Shown: positions 16,972-26,251, counted from the stretch's first letter. The stretch is 64,000 bases of DNA from Sphingobium indicum B90A (GCF_000264945.2 NZ_CP013070.1:2418001-2482000); one strand, 5' to 3'. Notes: generated by a model not told the origin, from the sequence alone. A program made the numbers and translations.

Positions 16972-18380
16972 AGCCGCTGAAGCTCCACACCGACCGCCTT
17001 TTCCCCGCCGAGCCGCGCACCCGCGACATCGCCCGCGCGCTCCATGCCACGGTCAGGGATTTGCCCATCGTCAGCCCGCACGGGCATACCGATCCGCGCT
17101 GGTTCGCCTATGACGACCCCTTCCCCAATCCGTCCGAACTGCTGATCGTCCCGGATCATTATGTCTTCCGCATGCTGATGAGCCAGGGCGTGAAGCTGGA
17201 GGAGCTGGGCGTGCCGACCAGGGACGGCAGCCCCACGGAAACCGATCCCCGCGCCATCTGGCACAGGTTCGCCGCCCATTATCACCTGTTCCGGGGCACG
17301 CCGTCCCGCATGTGGCTCGACTGGGTCTTCGCCGAAACCTTCGGCATCGACGTCCGGCTGGGGGCGGACACTGCCGACCATTATTACGACATCATCGACG
17401 CCGCGCTGAAGACGCCCGCTTTCCGTCCCCGCGCCCTGTTCGAACGCCATGGCATAGAGGTCATCGCCACCACCGAAGGACCGCTGGACCCGCTGGACCA
17501 TCACCGCGCGATCCGGGCGTCCGGCTGGGGCGGCAGGGTGATCACCGCCTATCGGCCGGACCCGGTGATGGACCCGTCGGTGCGCGGCTTTGCCGACAAT
17601 GTCCGCGCCTTCTGCGCCATGGCGGGGGAGGATGCGGGCAGTTTCGCCGGCTATCTGCGTGCCCATGAAAGGCGTCGCGCAGACTTCCGCGCCGCCGGGG
17701 CGACCTCCACCGATCATGGCCATCCCACGGCCTTCACCGCGCATCTCGGCAAGGCGGAGATCGAGGCGCTTTATGCCAGCGTCATGTCCGGTCCCGTCAG
17801 CGACCGCGACGCCGAGCTGTTTCGCGGCCATATGCTGGTGGAAATGGCGCGCATGTCGATCGAGGACGGCATGGTGATGCAGCTTCATCCAGGCGTGCAT
17901 CGCAGCCATAATGCAGCCGTTCTGGCGCGTTTCGGCAGGGACAAGGGCGGCGACATTCCGGCGGCCGGAGAGTTCGTCCAGGCGCTCAAGCCCCTGCTCG
18001 ACCTCTACGGCAACGATCCGCGCCTGACGCTGATCCTCTTCACCCTGGACGAGGATGTCTATTCCCGCGAACTCGCGCCGCTGGCGGGCCATTACCCCGC
18101 CCTGAGGCTGGGTCCGCCCTGGTGGTTCCATGACAGTCCGGAAGGAATGCGCCGCTTCCGCGAGCGCGCGACCGAGACGGCGGGCTTCTACAACACGGTC
18201 GGCTTCAATGACGACACCCGCGCCTTCCTGTCGATTCCGGCGCGGCACGACATGGCGCGGCGGATGGACTGCGCCTGGCTGGCGCGGCTGGTGGCCGAAC
18301 ACCGACTGGAAGAAGACGAGGCCTTCGAACTCGCCCGCGCCCTGTCCTACGACCTGGTGAAGCAGGCCTATAAGCTGTGA
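16968..18380 (+). CDS. uxaC: glucuronate isomerase
   Basis: 470 residues, the usual UxaC length. Recognisable blocks: LHTDRLFPAEPRTRDIARAL, PIVSPHGHTDPRWF (metal-site histidines of the amidohydrolase-like barrel), LIVPDHYVFRMLMSQGV, GTPSRMWLDWVF, VIATTEGPLDPLDHH, MVMQLHPGVHRSHN and LRLGPPWWFHDSPEGMRRFRE. It converts D-glucuronate to D-fructuronate (and galacturonate to tagaturonate) in the cytoplasm, the first step after uptake. ATG 16968 overlaps the transporter stop, and its own stop overlaps the next start as GTGA. Confidence 0.96.
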   Translation: MKPLKLHTDRLFPAEPRTRDIARALHATVRDLPIVSPHGHTDPRWFAYDDPFPNPSELLIVPDHYVFRMLMSQGVKLEELGVPTRDGSPTETDPRAIWHRFAAHYHLFRGTPSRMWLDWVFAETFGIDVRLGADTADHYYDIIDAALKTPAFRPRALFERHGIEVIATTEGPLDPLDHHRAIRASGWGGRVITAYRPDPVMDPSVRGFADNVRAFCAMAGEDAGSFAGYLRAHERRRADFRAAGATSTDHGHPTAFTAHLGKAEIEALYASVMSGPVSDRDAELFRGHMLVEMARMSIEDGMVMQLHPGVHRSHNAAVLARFGRDKGGDIPAAGEFVQALKPLLDLYGNDPRLTLILFTLDEDVYSRELAPLAGHYPALRLGPPWWFHDSPEGMRRFRERATETAGFYNTVGFNDDTRAFLSIPARHDMARRMDCAWLARLVAEHRLEEDEAFELARALSYDLVKQAYKL

Positions 18381-19849
18381 GGCGCCTATCCTCCGCGACG
18401 CTCGGCACATTGCCCGCCGATGTGATCCGGCCTGCCTATGATCGCGCTGCGGTGAGGGCGGGCGTCGTTCATCTGGGCATCGGCGCCTTCCACCGCGCCC
18501 ATCAGGCGGCGGTTTTCGACGACGTGCTGAATGCAGGCGACCTGCGATGGGGCATTATCGCCGCCTCCTTGCGCTCGCCGCAGGTGCGCGACCAGATGGC
18601 GCCGCAGGACGGCCTCTACGCCATGCTGGTGCGGGACGGCTCGTCCGAGCGGGCGCGGATCATCGGCGCGGTCCAGCGGGTCATCGTCGCGCCGGAGGAG
18701 CCGCAGGCCTTGCTGGACGCCCTGGCGTCGCCCGACACCCATGTCGTGACGCTGACCATTACCGAGAAGGGCTATAAGCTCGATCCAGCGACCGGCGCGC
18801 TGATCGAGGACGATCCGCAACTGGCGGCCGATCTCGCCTCGCTGGCCAGGCCGCAGACGGCGCCGGGCTATCTGGTGGCGGCCCTGGCGATGCGAAAGGC
18901 TCTGGGCCTGCCGCCCTTCACGGCGATTTCCTGCGACAATCTGCCGCATAACGGGCAGCGGTTGCGCAATGCCGTGCTGGCGCTGGCGCGCCGCCACGAT
19001 CCCGCGCTGGCCGAATGGATCGGGGAAGAGGGGGCCTTTCCCGAAACCATGGTCGACCGCATCGTGCCCGCCACCACGCCGGACGATGTCGCCGCGCTCG
19101 CCGCGCGGCTGGACGTGGAAGACCGGGCGATGGTCAAGACCGAACCTTTCATCCAATGGGTGATCGAGGACCGATTTTGCGGCCCACGCCCGAAATTCGG
19201 GGCAGGGGTGCAATTGACCGCCGCCGTCGCCCCGTGGGAGGAGGCGAAGCTGCGCCTGCTGAATGGCGCGCATAGCGGCATCGCCTATCTTGGCGGCTTG
19301 GCGGGCATAGAACATGTGCATGAAGCGCTGGCGCTGCCGGCGATCCGCGCCTTTGTCGAGGCGCTGTGGGACGAGGCGCAGACGACGCTGTCGCCGCCGC
19401 CGGAACTGGACCTCGCCGCCTATCGCGACGCGTTGATGGCCCGCTTCGACAATCCGACGCTGCGCCATCGCACGCGCCAGATCGCCATGGACGGATCGCA
19501 GAAGCTGCCCCAGCGCCTGCTCGCTCCCATAGCCGCGAGGCTGGCGGCGGGGCAGGGGATAGAGGCGCTCTCGCTCGCCGTCGCGGCCTGGATGCGTTGG
19601 CAGGCGGGCCGGGACGATCTGGGCAACGCGCATGGTGTCGACGATCCCCTGGCAGGCGCGATCGCCGCCCGCCTCGCGGATGCCGATACGGCGGAGGAGC
19701 GGGTCGCCGCTATCCTGCGCCTCGACGCGGTGGTGCCGCCCGCACTGGCCGCGAATGCGGCCTTCCGCATGGCGCTGATCCGGTGGCTCGCCATCCTCGA
19801 AACGCAGGGGGCGTTGGCGGCGCTCTCCACCTTCCAGGGACGGATATGA
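18377..19849 (+). CDS. uxuB: mannitol dehydrogenase family protein, D-fructuronate reductase
   Basis: 490 residues from GTG 18377, overlapping the uxaC stop by four bases. An N-terminal Rossmann part begins VVHLGIGAFHRAHQAAVFDDV; family blocks LTITEKGYKL, AISCDNLPHNGQ, VDRIVPATT, EDRFCGPRPKF and the catalytic lysine region KLRLLNGAHSGIAYLGGL follow. In this position it would reduce D-fructuronate to D-mannonate with NADH, feeding ManD. The mannitol/tagaturonate/fructuronate members are hard to tell apart by sequence; operon context decides for UxuB. It ends the operon; no clear terminator follows. Confidence 0.9.
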   Translation: MRRLSSATLGTLPADVIRPAYDRAAVRAGVVHLGIGAFHRAHQAAVFDDVLNAGDLRWGIIAASLRSPQVRDQMAPQDGLYAMLVRDGSSERARIIGAVQRVIVAPEEPQALLDALASPDTHVVTLTITEKGYKLDPATGALIEDDPQLAADLASLARPQTAPGYLVAALAMRKALGLPPFTAISCDNLPHNGQRLRNAVLALARRHDPALAEWIGEEGAFPETMVDRIVPATTPDDVAALAARLDVEDRAMVKTEPFIQWVIEDRFCGPRPKFGAGVQLTAAVAPWEEAKLRLLNGAHSGIAYLGGLAGIEHVHEALALPAIRAFVEALWDEAQTTLSPPPELDLAAYRDALMARFDNPTLRHRTRQIAMDGSQKLPQRLLAPIAARLAAGQGIEALSLAVAAWMRWQAGRDDLGNAHGVDDPLAGAIAARLADADTAEERVAAILRLDAVVPPALAANAAFRMALIRWLAILETQGALAALSTFQGRI

Positions 19850-19905
19850 TGCAATTTGCCAGGGTCGACTTTGGTACCCGGCATTCAGAGACTCGTTGCA
19901 ACGCC

Positions 19906-19919
19906 TGATACCGTTAACG
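19906..19919. promoter_or_regulatory. LacI-type operator-like site, distal
   Basis: TGATACCGTTAACG matches TGnTAnCGnTAnCA except at the last base. It lies about 270 bp upstream of the TonB-receptor start in the 339-base gap after uxuB and could act as an auxiliary site for looping. Confidence 0.4.
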
Positions 19920-20058
19920 CAGGTGGCGTTATACAGACAGGGGGAGAGGATCGACCGATCGCCGGCCGGGCATCGCCGTCACCTTGGCGCCTGTGGAAGC
20001 TGGTCCGAGTCTCGCCGGGATCGATTGCGCCTGGGACTTCCAGATCCAGAAAGTCCGC

Positions 20059-20072
20059 TTGTACCGTTACCA
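20059..20072. promoter_or_regulatory. LacI-type operator-like site, middle
   Basis: TTGTACCGTTACCA matches the same consensus except for T at the second position. It lies just upstream of the TTGACA box at 20091. Confidence 0.4.
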
Positions 20073-20090
20073 ATAAAGTCGGTTCCGGGC

Positions 20091-20117
20091 TTGACAAAAA
20101 TAACTCAGGGTTTATCA
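20091..20117 (+). promoter_or_regulatory. predicted promoter of the TonB-dependent receptor
   Basis: TTGACA at 20091-20096; the best -10 is TTTATC/TTATCA at 20111-20117, giving a short 14-15-base spacer. The operator at 20127 starts about ten bases after it. Confidence 0.45.
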
Positions 20118-20126
20118 CCGCGTAAC

Positions 20127-20140
20127 TGATAGCGCTACCA
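20127..20140. promoter_or_regulatory. LacI-type operator, proximal to TonB receptor
   Basis: TGATAGCGCTACCA fits TGnTAnCGnTAnCA at every fixed position and closely resembles the xylose-operator motif I recall from Caulobacter. Placed around the expected transcription start, it would block initiation. Confidence 0.65.
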
Positions 20141-20188
20141 GACAGGCTTACCGGATAGGCGGAAGCTGCGCTCAGGAGGGGATTTTTG

Positions 20189-23119
20189 ATGGCCGATTCT
20201 CATATTCGTTCTTTCCGCATGGCGCTTTGCGCGGCCTCGGCCTTCGGCGCGCTGACGCTGGCCCAGGCGGCGATCGCCCAGGACAGCGCGGCCCAGCCCG
20301 CCGCTCAACCCGTCGCCCAGCAGGATGAAGCCGCCGACATCGTCGTGACCGGCATTCGCGGCAGCTTGCAGAGCGCGACCAACGCCAAGAAGAACGCCGT
20401 AGCCTTCGGCGATTCCATCTTTGCCGAAGACATCGGCAAGCTGCCCGCCACCAACCTGGCTGAAACGCTGAACCGCATGCCGGGCGTGCGCCTGAACCGC
20501 GACATCAGCGGCGAAGGCACGCAGGTCGCGATTCGCGGCCTTGGCCCCAGCTTCACCCGCGTGCTGCTGAACGGATCGCAGCTTCAGGTCGCGTCGGACG
20601 GTGGCACGAACGGCGGCAGCGCCAATCGCGAAGTCGACCTCGACTTCTTCCCGTCCGAACTCTTCACCCGCCTCGACCTTGCCAAGACGCCGTCGCCCTC
20701 GACTCTGGAAGGCGGCATCGCAGGCACCGTCAACCTGCGCAACGCCCGCCCCTTCGACAAGCCGGGCACCCATGTCACCGTGGTCGCGCAGGGCCAATAT
20801 ACCGACAGCAATGAAAAGCTGAGTCCGCGCGGCGCGATCGTCGCCAGCCATACGACCGACACGTTCGGCATTCTGGTGGGCGTCGCTGGCGTCAAGACGA
20901 AGACGCGCATCGACGGCTTCGACACGGTCGGCTGGACCGACGGCAATCTGGGTCCGGTCAATGGCGTGCCCGATGCTGGCGGCAACAACTTCTTTTGGGC
21001 ATCGACCGTGCCCGCCAATGCCGGGCATGGCCTCATCCCCGGTCAGCCGGTCGATGTCGTCGCGACATCCGGCCTGACCCGCGATCAGCTGAGCACCGCG
21101 CTGCTGCCGCGCCTGGGCCGCAATACGCTGACCGATGGGGACCGTTCGCGCATCTCCGCCCTGGCCTCGCTCGAATGGCGGCCCAGCGATACGCTGCATT
21201 TTGCCCTGGACGGCATCTGGGCCAGGTCGAAGCGCGACTATTCACGCATCAACATGAACTGGCAGGTCCGCAACTCCGGCCCCGGCACGGGAGCGCAGGC
21301 GACCGGCGGCATGATTCCGATCGACCTCACCGTCGACGACAACGGCGTCGTGACGTCGGGCACCTTCGCCAACTCCTCCTTCTTCCTGGAGGCGAGCCAA
21401 TTCAAGCAGACCACCAAATTCTGGAACATCAATCCCAGCCTGAGCTGGCAGCCGACCGACACGTTGAAGGTCGATCTCAGCGCCAATTATTCCAAGAGCC
21501 GCTTCTTCCGCGAGCAGCCGACCTTCGCGTTCCAGACGCCGCCCAATTCCGGCGTCGACGTCTATTATGACAACATGCAGGGCTACTATCCGTCGATCAC
21601 CACCAATGTCGACCTGAACGATCCCAATCTGGGCTGGCAATGGTATCGCCAGAACATCGCATTGGTCCGTCGCAAGACGGAAACAAAGGGCGCGCATCTG
21701 GACGTCATGCTGGGCGATGCCGCGTTCAACGTGAAGGTCGGGGCCGCCTATGACCGGGCGACCCGTTCGATCCGCGCCTATGACAACAGCCAGGCCTATC
21801 AGCTTTCGGTCTGCGGCACGGGTTGCACCGGCGCCACCGGATCGATCCCGACCAGCGCCATTCCGCAATATCTGATGCCGATGACGGTGGGCAATTTCGG
21901 CCATCTGGCGAACCGCAATATCGGCTATAACGCCTTCATCATGCCTGATTTCGGCGCGATCAAGGATGCGACCGACTATTACAGCTATCGCGACAGCGCG
22001 CCGGAAACGCGCGGCGCGGTGACCGGCGGCGCAACCGGCGACATGGACGAAAAGGTGTGGGGCGCCTATTTTGAACTGAACGGCGTCACCACCATCGCGG
22101 ATCGCGACCTGCACATCAATGCCGGCATGCGCTACGCCGCCACCGACCAGTTGGTGGTCGGTCCCAGCCAGGTGGGCACGGCGATCGTCGACATCACTTC
22201 GCGGTCGAAATATGACAATTTCCTGCCGTCCATCAACCTGACCTACGACATCGCCGACAATGTGAAGCTGCGCGCCTCCGCCTCGCGGACCATGACGCGG
22301 CCGGACGCCAGCCAGATCCTGCCGGGCGTGACCTTCACCGATCCATCGGCGCTGGTGGCGACCGCCGGCAATCCGACGCTGAAGCCCTATACTTCCGACA
22401 ATTACGATCTGGGCGGCGAAATCTACACCGGCGGCATCGGCTATGTCGGGCTGTCGCTGTTCCAGAAGAATGTCCAGGGCTTCACCGTCACCCAGTCCCA
22501 GGACGTCGCCTTCGGGTCGCTCAACATCCCCTATGACAGCCTGATCGCAACCCAGCAGCAGGCGCTGACCAACCGCGCGGCATCGACCGGCGTTGCGATC
22601 AACGACCTGATCGTTTCGGTGAACCGGCCGATCAACCTCAGCGACCTCAAGATCAAGGGCGTCGAGGCGACCTGGGTGCAGCCGCTCGATTTCCTGGTGA
22701 AGGGCCTGGGCTTCTCCGCCAACGGCACTTACCTCAAGCAGTCGTCGAAGCTGATGCCGGGTCAGGTGACCAGGCTGGTGGCGACCGGCGTTTCCAAATG
22801 GTCGTACAATCTTCAGGGCTTCTATGAAAATAACGGCCTGTCCGTAAGCCTGAACTATGTCTGGAACGACAAGTCGATCGCGGTGAACGCGCCGCAGAAC
22901 GGCATTACCGGCGCTGCCCTGCGCAATGATGCCCGTGGTCAGCTCGACCTGTCGGCGGGGTATCAACTGCCCTTCCTCAACAAGGCGATGCGCCTGACGC
23001 TGGATGTGCTGAACATCGCCAACGAGCCGATCCGCACCACCTTCGAATATGATAATGCGCCCTATTCGATCTACTATCCGGGGCGGACCATATTGGCGGG
23101 CATCCGCGCGAATTTCTGA
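20189..23119 (+). CDS. TonB-dependent receptor (predicted xylo-oligosaccharide/aldouronate uptake)
   Basis: 976 residues from ATG 20189, with AGGAGGGG nine bases upstream. The signal peptide (FRMALCAASAFGALTLAQAA) is followed by a Q/A/P-rich linker and a TonB-box-like DEAADIVVTGIRGSL. The plug domain covers about residues 60-190 (KLPATNLAETLNRMPGVRLN, STLEGGIAGTVNLR). The rest is a 22-strand barrel ending with an aromatic residue (ILAGIRANF), as outer-membrane proteins do. Sphingomonads and Caulobacter use such receptors for active oligosaccharide uptake through the outer membrane. The LacI-type sites upstream tie it to the neighbouring xylan operon. Confidence 0.93.
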   Translation: MADSHIRSFRMALCAASAFGALTLAQAAIAQDSAAQPAAQPVAQQDEAADIVVTGIRGSLQSATNAKKNAVAFGDSIFAEDIGKLPATNLAETLNRMPGVRLNRDISGEGTQVAIRGLGPSFTRVLLNGSQLQVASDGGTNGGSANREVDLDFFPSELFTRLDLAKTPSPSTLEGGIAGTVNLRNARPFDKPGTHVTVVAQGQYTDSNEKLSPRGAIVASHTTDTFGILVGVAGVKTKTRIDGFDTVGWTDGNLGPVNGVPDAGGNNFFWASTVPANAGHGLIPGQPVDVVATSGLTRDQLSTALLPRLGRNTLTDGDRSRISALASLEWRPSDTLHFALDGIWARSKRDYSRINMNWQVRNSGPGTGAQATGGMIPIDLTVDDNGVVTSGTFANSSFFLEASQFKQTTKFWNINPSLSWQPTDTLKVDLSANYSKSRFFREQPTFAFQTPPNSGVDVYYDNMQGYYPSITTNVDLNDPNLGWQWYRQNIALVRRKTETKGAHLDVMLGDAAFNVKVGAAYDRATRSIRAYDNSQAYQLSVCGTGCTGATGSIPTSAIPQYLMPMTVGNFGHLANRNIGYNAFIMPDFGAIKDATDYYSYRDSAPETRGAVTGGATGDMDEKVWGAYFELNGVTTIADRDLHINAGMRYAATDQLVVGPSQVGTAIVDITSRSKYDNFLPSINLTYDIADNVKLRASASRTMTRPDASQILPGVTFTDPSALVATAGNPTLKPYTSDNYDLGGEIYTGGIGYVGLSLFQKNVQGFTVTQSQDVAFGSLNIPYDSLIATQQQALTNRAASTGVAINDLIVSVNRPINLSDLKIKGVEATWVQPLDFLVKGLGFSANGTYLKQSSKLMPGQVTRLVATGVSKWSYNLQGFYENNGLSVSLNYVWNDKSIAVNAPQNGITGAALRNDARGQLDLSAGYQLPFLNKAMRLTLDVLNIANEPIRTTFEYDNAPYSIYYPGRTILAGIRANF

Positions 23120-23137
23120 TCCTCCCCCAAGGAGCCT

Positions 23138-23170
23138 GGGGCCGGTCGCAAGACCGGCCCCCTTTCTTTC
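23138..23170 (+). terminator. rho-independent terminator after the TonB receptor
   Basis: A perfect 10-bp stem GGGGCCGGTC/GACCGGCCCC around a GCAA tetraloop, followed by CTTTCTTTC. It lies 18 bp after the receptor stop and before the esterase start, so it should limit read-through into the esterase. Confidence 0.85.
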
Positions 23171-23189
23171 ATTCGATGAGGACAAGCCC

Positions 23190-24425
23190 ATGCGGTTGAC
23201 CCTTGCCGCCTTTCTCCTCCCGCTGGCGGCCTGCGTCGCGACCCCGGCCTGGGCGGCGTCATGCCCGGGACATTGGACGGCGGCCTGGGCCTCCGCCCAG
23301 ATGGCGCCGACCGGGGACAATGCGCTGGCGCCGGGCATGCTGGCGGACAGCAGCCTGCGGCAGATCGTCCGGCCTTCCATCGCGGGCGACCGGCTGCGCG
23401 TGCGCCTGTCCAATCTCGCCGGCACCGCCCCCCTGCACATAAGGGGCGCCAGCATTGCGCGGGCGCTGCGTGCCGGATCGCCGGCCATCGATGCGAAGGC
23501 CCTCATTCCGCTACGCTTCGACGGGCGGGGCGATGTGACGATCCCGGCCGGCGCCGAATATCTGTCCGATCCGGTGGCGCTGCCCGTCCGCGCCTTTGAC
23601 GATCTGGCGATCAGCATCGCCTTTGATGAGGAGCCTTCGGGTCAGACCTCTCACCCCGGATCGCGGGCGACCTCCTGGCTGCTCAAGGGCGATCATCTGA
23701 CCGACCCCGCCATGGCGGGCGCGCAGACGGTGGAGCATTGGTTCTCGCTCGCCGGGCTGGAGGTGGAGCGCTGCGCGGCGGCGCAACTGATCGTCGCGCT
23801 GGGCGATTCCATTACCGATGGACGGGGGTCGACCACGAACGGCAACGACCGCTGGACCGACAATCTCGCCCGGCGGCTCCAGGCCGATCCGGCGACGCGG
23901 CATCTGGCCATCGTCAACCAGGGCATAGGCGGCAACCGCCTGCTGAACGACGGCCTTGGCCCCAATGCGCTGGCCCGGCTCGACCGCGACGTCCTGGCGC
24001 AGCCGGGCGCGCGCTTTCTGATCCTGCTGGAGGGCATCAACGACATCGGCACGCTGACGCGTGAAACGCAGGTGAGCGATGCGGAACATGCGCGGCTGGT
24101 ATCGCGCATCATCGGCGCCTATCGCCAGATCGTCATGCGGGCGCGCGCCAGGGGCATCAAGGTGATCGGCGGAACCATATTGCCCTTCGTGGGCAACGAC
24201 TATTATCATCCCGACGCCCGCAACGAAGCCGACCGGCAGGCCGTCAACCGCTGGATTCGCGAGCCGGGGAATTTCGACGGGGTGATCGATTTCGACCGGG
24301 CGATGCGCGATCCCGCCCGTCCCGACCGACTGCTTCCGCGCTATGATGTCGGGGATGCGCTGCATCCTTCGCCCGAAGGCTATCGCGCCATGGCCGAGGC
24401 GATCCCGCTCGACCTGTTCAAATAG
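23190..24425 (+). CDS. SGNH/GDSL hydrolase, exported (probable carbohydrate esterase)
   Basis: 411 residues from ATG 23190. A lipoprotein/Sec-like signal (MRLTLAAFLLPLAACVATPA) leads to a beta-rich N-terminal half (SLRQIVRPSIAGDRLRVRLSNLAG), then the SGNH domain: block I ALGDSITDG with the nucleophile serine, block II NQGIGGNR, block III LLEGINDIG and block V DALHPSPEGYRAMAE with the Asp-His pair. Two-part proteins of this type are common next to plant-polysaccharide loci and remove acetyl groups or other esters. Its position after the receptor suggests a role in deacetylating xylan fragments. The cysteine in LAACVA could be a lipobox. Confidence 0.88.
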   Translation: MRLTLAAFLLPLAACVATPAWAASCPGHWTAAWASAQMAPTGDNALAPGMLADSSLRQIVRPSIAGDRLRVRLSNLAGTAPLHIRGASIARALRAGSPAIDAKALIPLRFDGRGDVTIPAGAEYLSDPVALPVRAFDDLAISIAFDEEPSGQTSHPGSRATSWLLKGDHLTDPAMAGAQTVEHWFSLAGLEVERCAAAQLIVALGDSITDGRGSTTNGNDRWTDNLARRLQADPATRHLAIVNQGIGGNRLLNDGLGPNALARLDRDVLAQPGARFLILLEGINDIGTLTRETQVSDAEHARLVSRIIGAYRQIVMRARARGIKVIGGTILPFVGNDYYHPDARNEADRQAVNRWIREPGNFDGVIDFDRAMRDPARPDRLLPRYDVGDALHPSPEGYRAMAEAIPLDLFK

Positions 24426-24577
24426 CAGGAGCCGGGCGGCCTGACCGATCTCCGCCCATTTGCCTGTCATCCTTTAGGGCAGGGCGGATTGCCAATGGCG
24501 ATCCCGCCGCATTATGAATCGACAAGGACGATATTGTCGGACTTAATAACGCAAGCCTGCCAAGGAAGAACCGGCCC

Positions 24578-25864
24578 ATGGACGACATGACCAGCGATCC
24601 CTTTGCGGCGCTCAGCCGGCGGGACCATCCGCTGCGGGCTTCCCTGTCGCGGGAAATGCATATTCGCGGCCTGCCCCGGTTCGATGCGCCTGCCCTTGCC
24701 CTGCAATTCGTGCTGCTGGTCGACGAGCAGCAGGCCGAGAAGGGCATCGCCCTCCTGTCCGACCGTTTTCCCGCTCTCAAGCCCGGCGACCGCTTCCTCG
24801 CGGCGCGGATCGGCGACCTCCATTTCTCCTGGGAGCGTCATACCGAATTCATGACCTACAGCTTCCTGGCGGCGGTCGAGGGCGCGACGCTGTTCGACCT
24901 CTCGCCATTTGGCGATGTGCCCGCATGGATGGCGGACATGCCGGGCAGGGTGATCCGTTCCACCCAGATCGCGATGGTCATGAACGCGCCGCCGCCCGCT
25001 GCGATCGCGGCGCATTTCGCCACCGACGACCTCATCATTTCCGACGTGGCGGACGGCAAAGCCCGCATCTGGAGCGACTTTCGCCTGCACGCCGACGGCT
25101 TCGGCCGGTTGCTCATCCATGACAAGGGATTGCAGGGCGGCGAAAGTTCGCAACTGGTCCAGCGGCTTCAGGAACTGGGCAATTATCGCAAGATCGCCTT
25201 GCTGGGCCTGCCTGAAGCGCAACAGGCGACGCCCTTGCTCACCGCGCTGGAACAGCGGTTGACGGCGATCACGAGCCGCGTCGCGCAGAAGGATGCGGAT
25301 GCCGACCAGGTGCTGGAGCAACTTTCCGCATTGAGCGCGGAGCTGGCCGGGATCGTGGCGCGCACCCGCTACCGCATGAGCGCGACGCAGGCCTATGCGG
25401 AAATCTGCCGCGACCGCATTCGCCGCCTCGCCGTCGCGCCGGTGCGGGGCTACCGCTCGCTCGACGACTTCACCGAGCGGCGACTGCTGCCGGCCATGCG
25501 CACCTGCGATGCCTTCACCCGCCGGCTGGAGGATCTGGCGCAGCGGACCGCCTGGACCAGCGCCTTGCTGCGCACGCGGGTCGACACCGCCCTTGCCCGC
25601 CGGAACCGCGACCTGCTGGCTTCCATGGACCGCCGGACCGCGCTGCAATTGCGGCTGCAACATACGGTGGAGGGGCTGTCGGTGGTGGCCATCAGCTATT
25701 ATGCCCTTGGCCTTTGGCACCATCTGAAGGAAGCGCTGGAGCTTCAGGGATGGCACCTGCCAGCCTGGATCGATGTCGCGCTGTTCCCGGTGACGATCGT
25801 CACGGTCTTCCTGGGGATCGGGCAGATCAGGAAGGTCAAGCGGCCATCCGGCAGCGGGCATTAG
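24578..25864 (+). CDS. DUF3422 family membrane protein
   Basis: 428 residues. The N-terminal two thirds are soluble (HPLRASLSREMHIRGLPRF, LHFSWERHTEFMTYSFL are family blocks), followed by a helical region with coiled-coil character (residues about 220-340) and two C-terminal membrane segments (VVAISYYALGLW and DVALFPVTIVTVFLGIGQI). This arrangement recalls RmuC/CorA-like or mechanosensitive-type organisations, but no function is established for DUF3422 as far as I know. The TAG stop is formed at the junction with a MITE-like insertion: TA belongs to the target duplication and G is the first base of the element. The reconstructed empty site also reads TAG, so the protein is probably not truncated. 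Confidence 0.85.
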   Translation: MDDMTSDPFAALSRRDHPLRASLSREMHIRGLPRFDAPALALQFVLLVDEQQAEKGIALLSDRFPALKPGDRFLAARIGDLHFSWERHTEFMTYSFLAAVEGATLFDLSPFGDVPAWMADMPGRVIRSTQIAMVMNAPPPAAIAAHFATDDLIISDVADGKARIWSDFRLHADGFGRLLIHDKGLQGGESSQLVQRLQELGNYRKIALLGLPEAQQATPLLTALEQRLTAITSRVAQKDADADQVLEQLSALSAELAGIVARTRYRMSATQAYAEICRDRIRRLAVAPVRGYRSLDDFTERRLLPAMRTCDAFTRRLEDLAQRTAWTSALLRTRVDTALARRNRDLLASMDRRTALQLRLQHTVEGLSVVAISYYALGLWHHLKEALELQGWHLPAWIDVALFPVTIVTVFLGIGQIRKVKRPSGSGH

Positions 25865-26125
25865 GCCGTAAACTCATAAATGGCGCGTTCGAGGCGCCAA
25901 AATGGCGAACATATCGGGCGGAAATGCGCGCCGCGAAGGTTGGACACCTTTGCAAGCGCATTTCGGTTCGAGATGAAAGCCATTTTGGCGTCCTGCGGAT
26001 TTGACCAAAAAGGCCCATCCCGGCGTCGAGAGGGCTTGAAATATTGACATATTCCTGCGCCCTCTCTCCTTGTGCTGGGCCTTTTTGCCTCAAACCTCGA
26101 ACGCGCCATTTATGAGTTTGCGGCC
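25864..26125. mobile_element. 262-bp MITE-like element with 31-bp terminal inverted repeats
   Basis: The ends are 31-bp inverted repeats (25864-25894 and 26095-26125, one mismatch, sharing AAACTCATAAATGGCGCGTT) flanked by TA on both sides (25862-25863, 26126-26127), which fits a 2-bp TA target duplication. Inside are two separate hairpins: 25895-25906 with 25979-25990 (12 bp perfect, with further GAAATGCGC/GCGCATTTC and AAGG/CCTT pairs nested), and 26006-26017 with 26076-26087 (12 bp perfect, with GAGAGGGC/GCCCTCTC nested). No coding frame is credible. It is probably a non-autonomous relative of an insertion sequence, of the IS630 or IS5 type judging by the TA duplication. Confidence 0.85.
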
Positions 26126-26200
26126 TAGGCCGCGTGCCGAACCTTCCCTCGCGACAAGTTGCGCCACGCCAAATTCATGACTTGATGGACATGGATCGAA

Positions 26201-26230
26201 GGACCGGCGCCTGCCGGATCGCGCCGGTCC
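26201..26230. terminator. hairpin terminator between DUF3422 and thiolase genes
   Basis: A perfect 10-bp stem GGACCGGCGC/GCGCCGGTCC with a 10-base loop, 22 bp after the thiolase stop. On the minus strand TTCG follows the stem, so a U-run is almost lacking; it may still end both convergent transcripts. Confidence 0.55.
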
Positions 26231-26251
26231 AGGATGTTCCCTTCGTCCCGC

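Noticed and set aside
24578..25864. Truncation of the DUF3422 protein by the MITE-like element
   Set aside because: Joining the flanks at a single TA gives ...CAT-TAG-GCC..., so the stop codon would be the same without the element.
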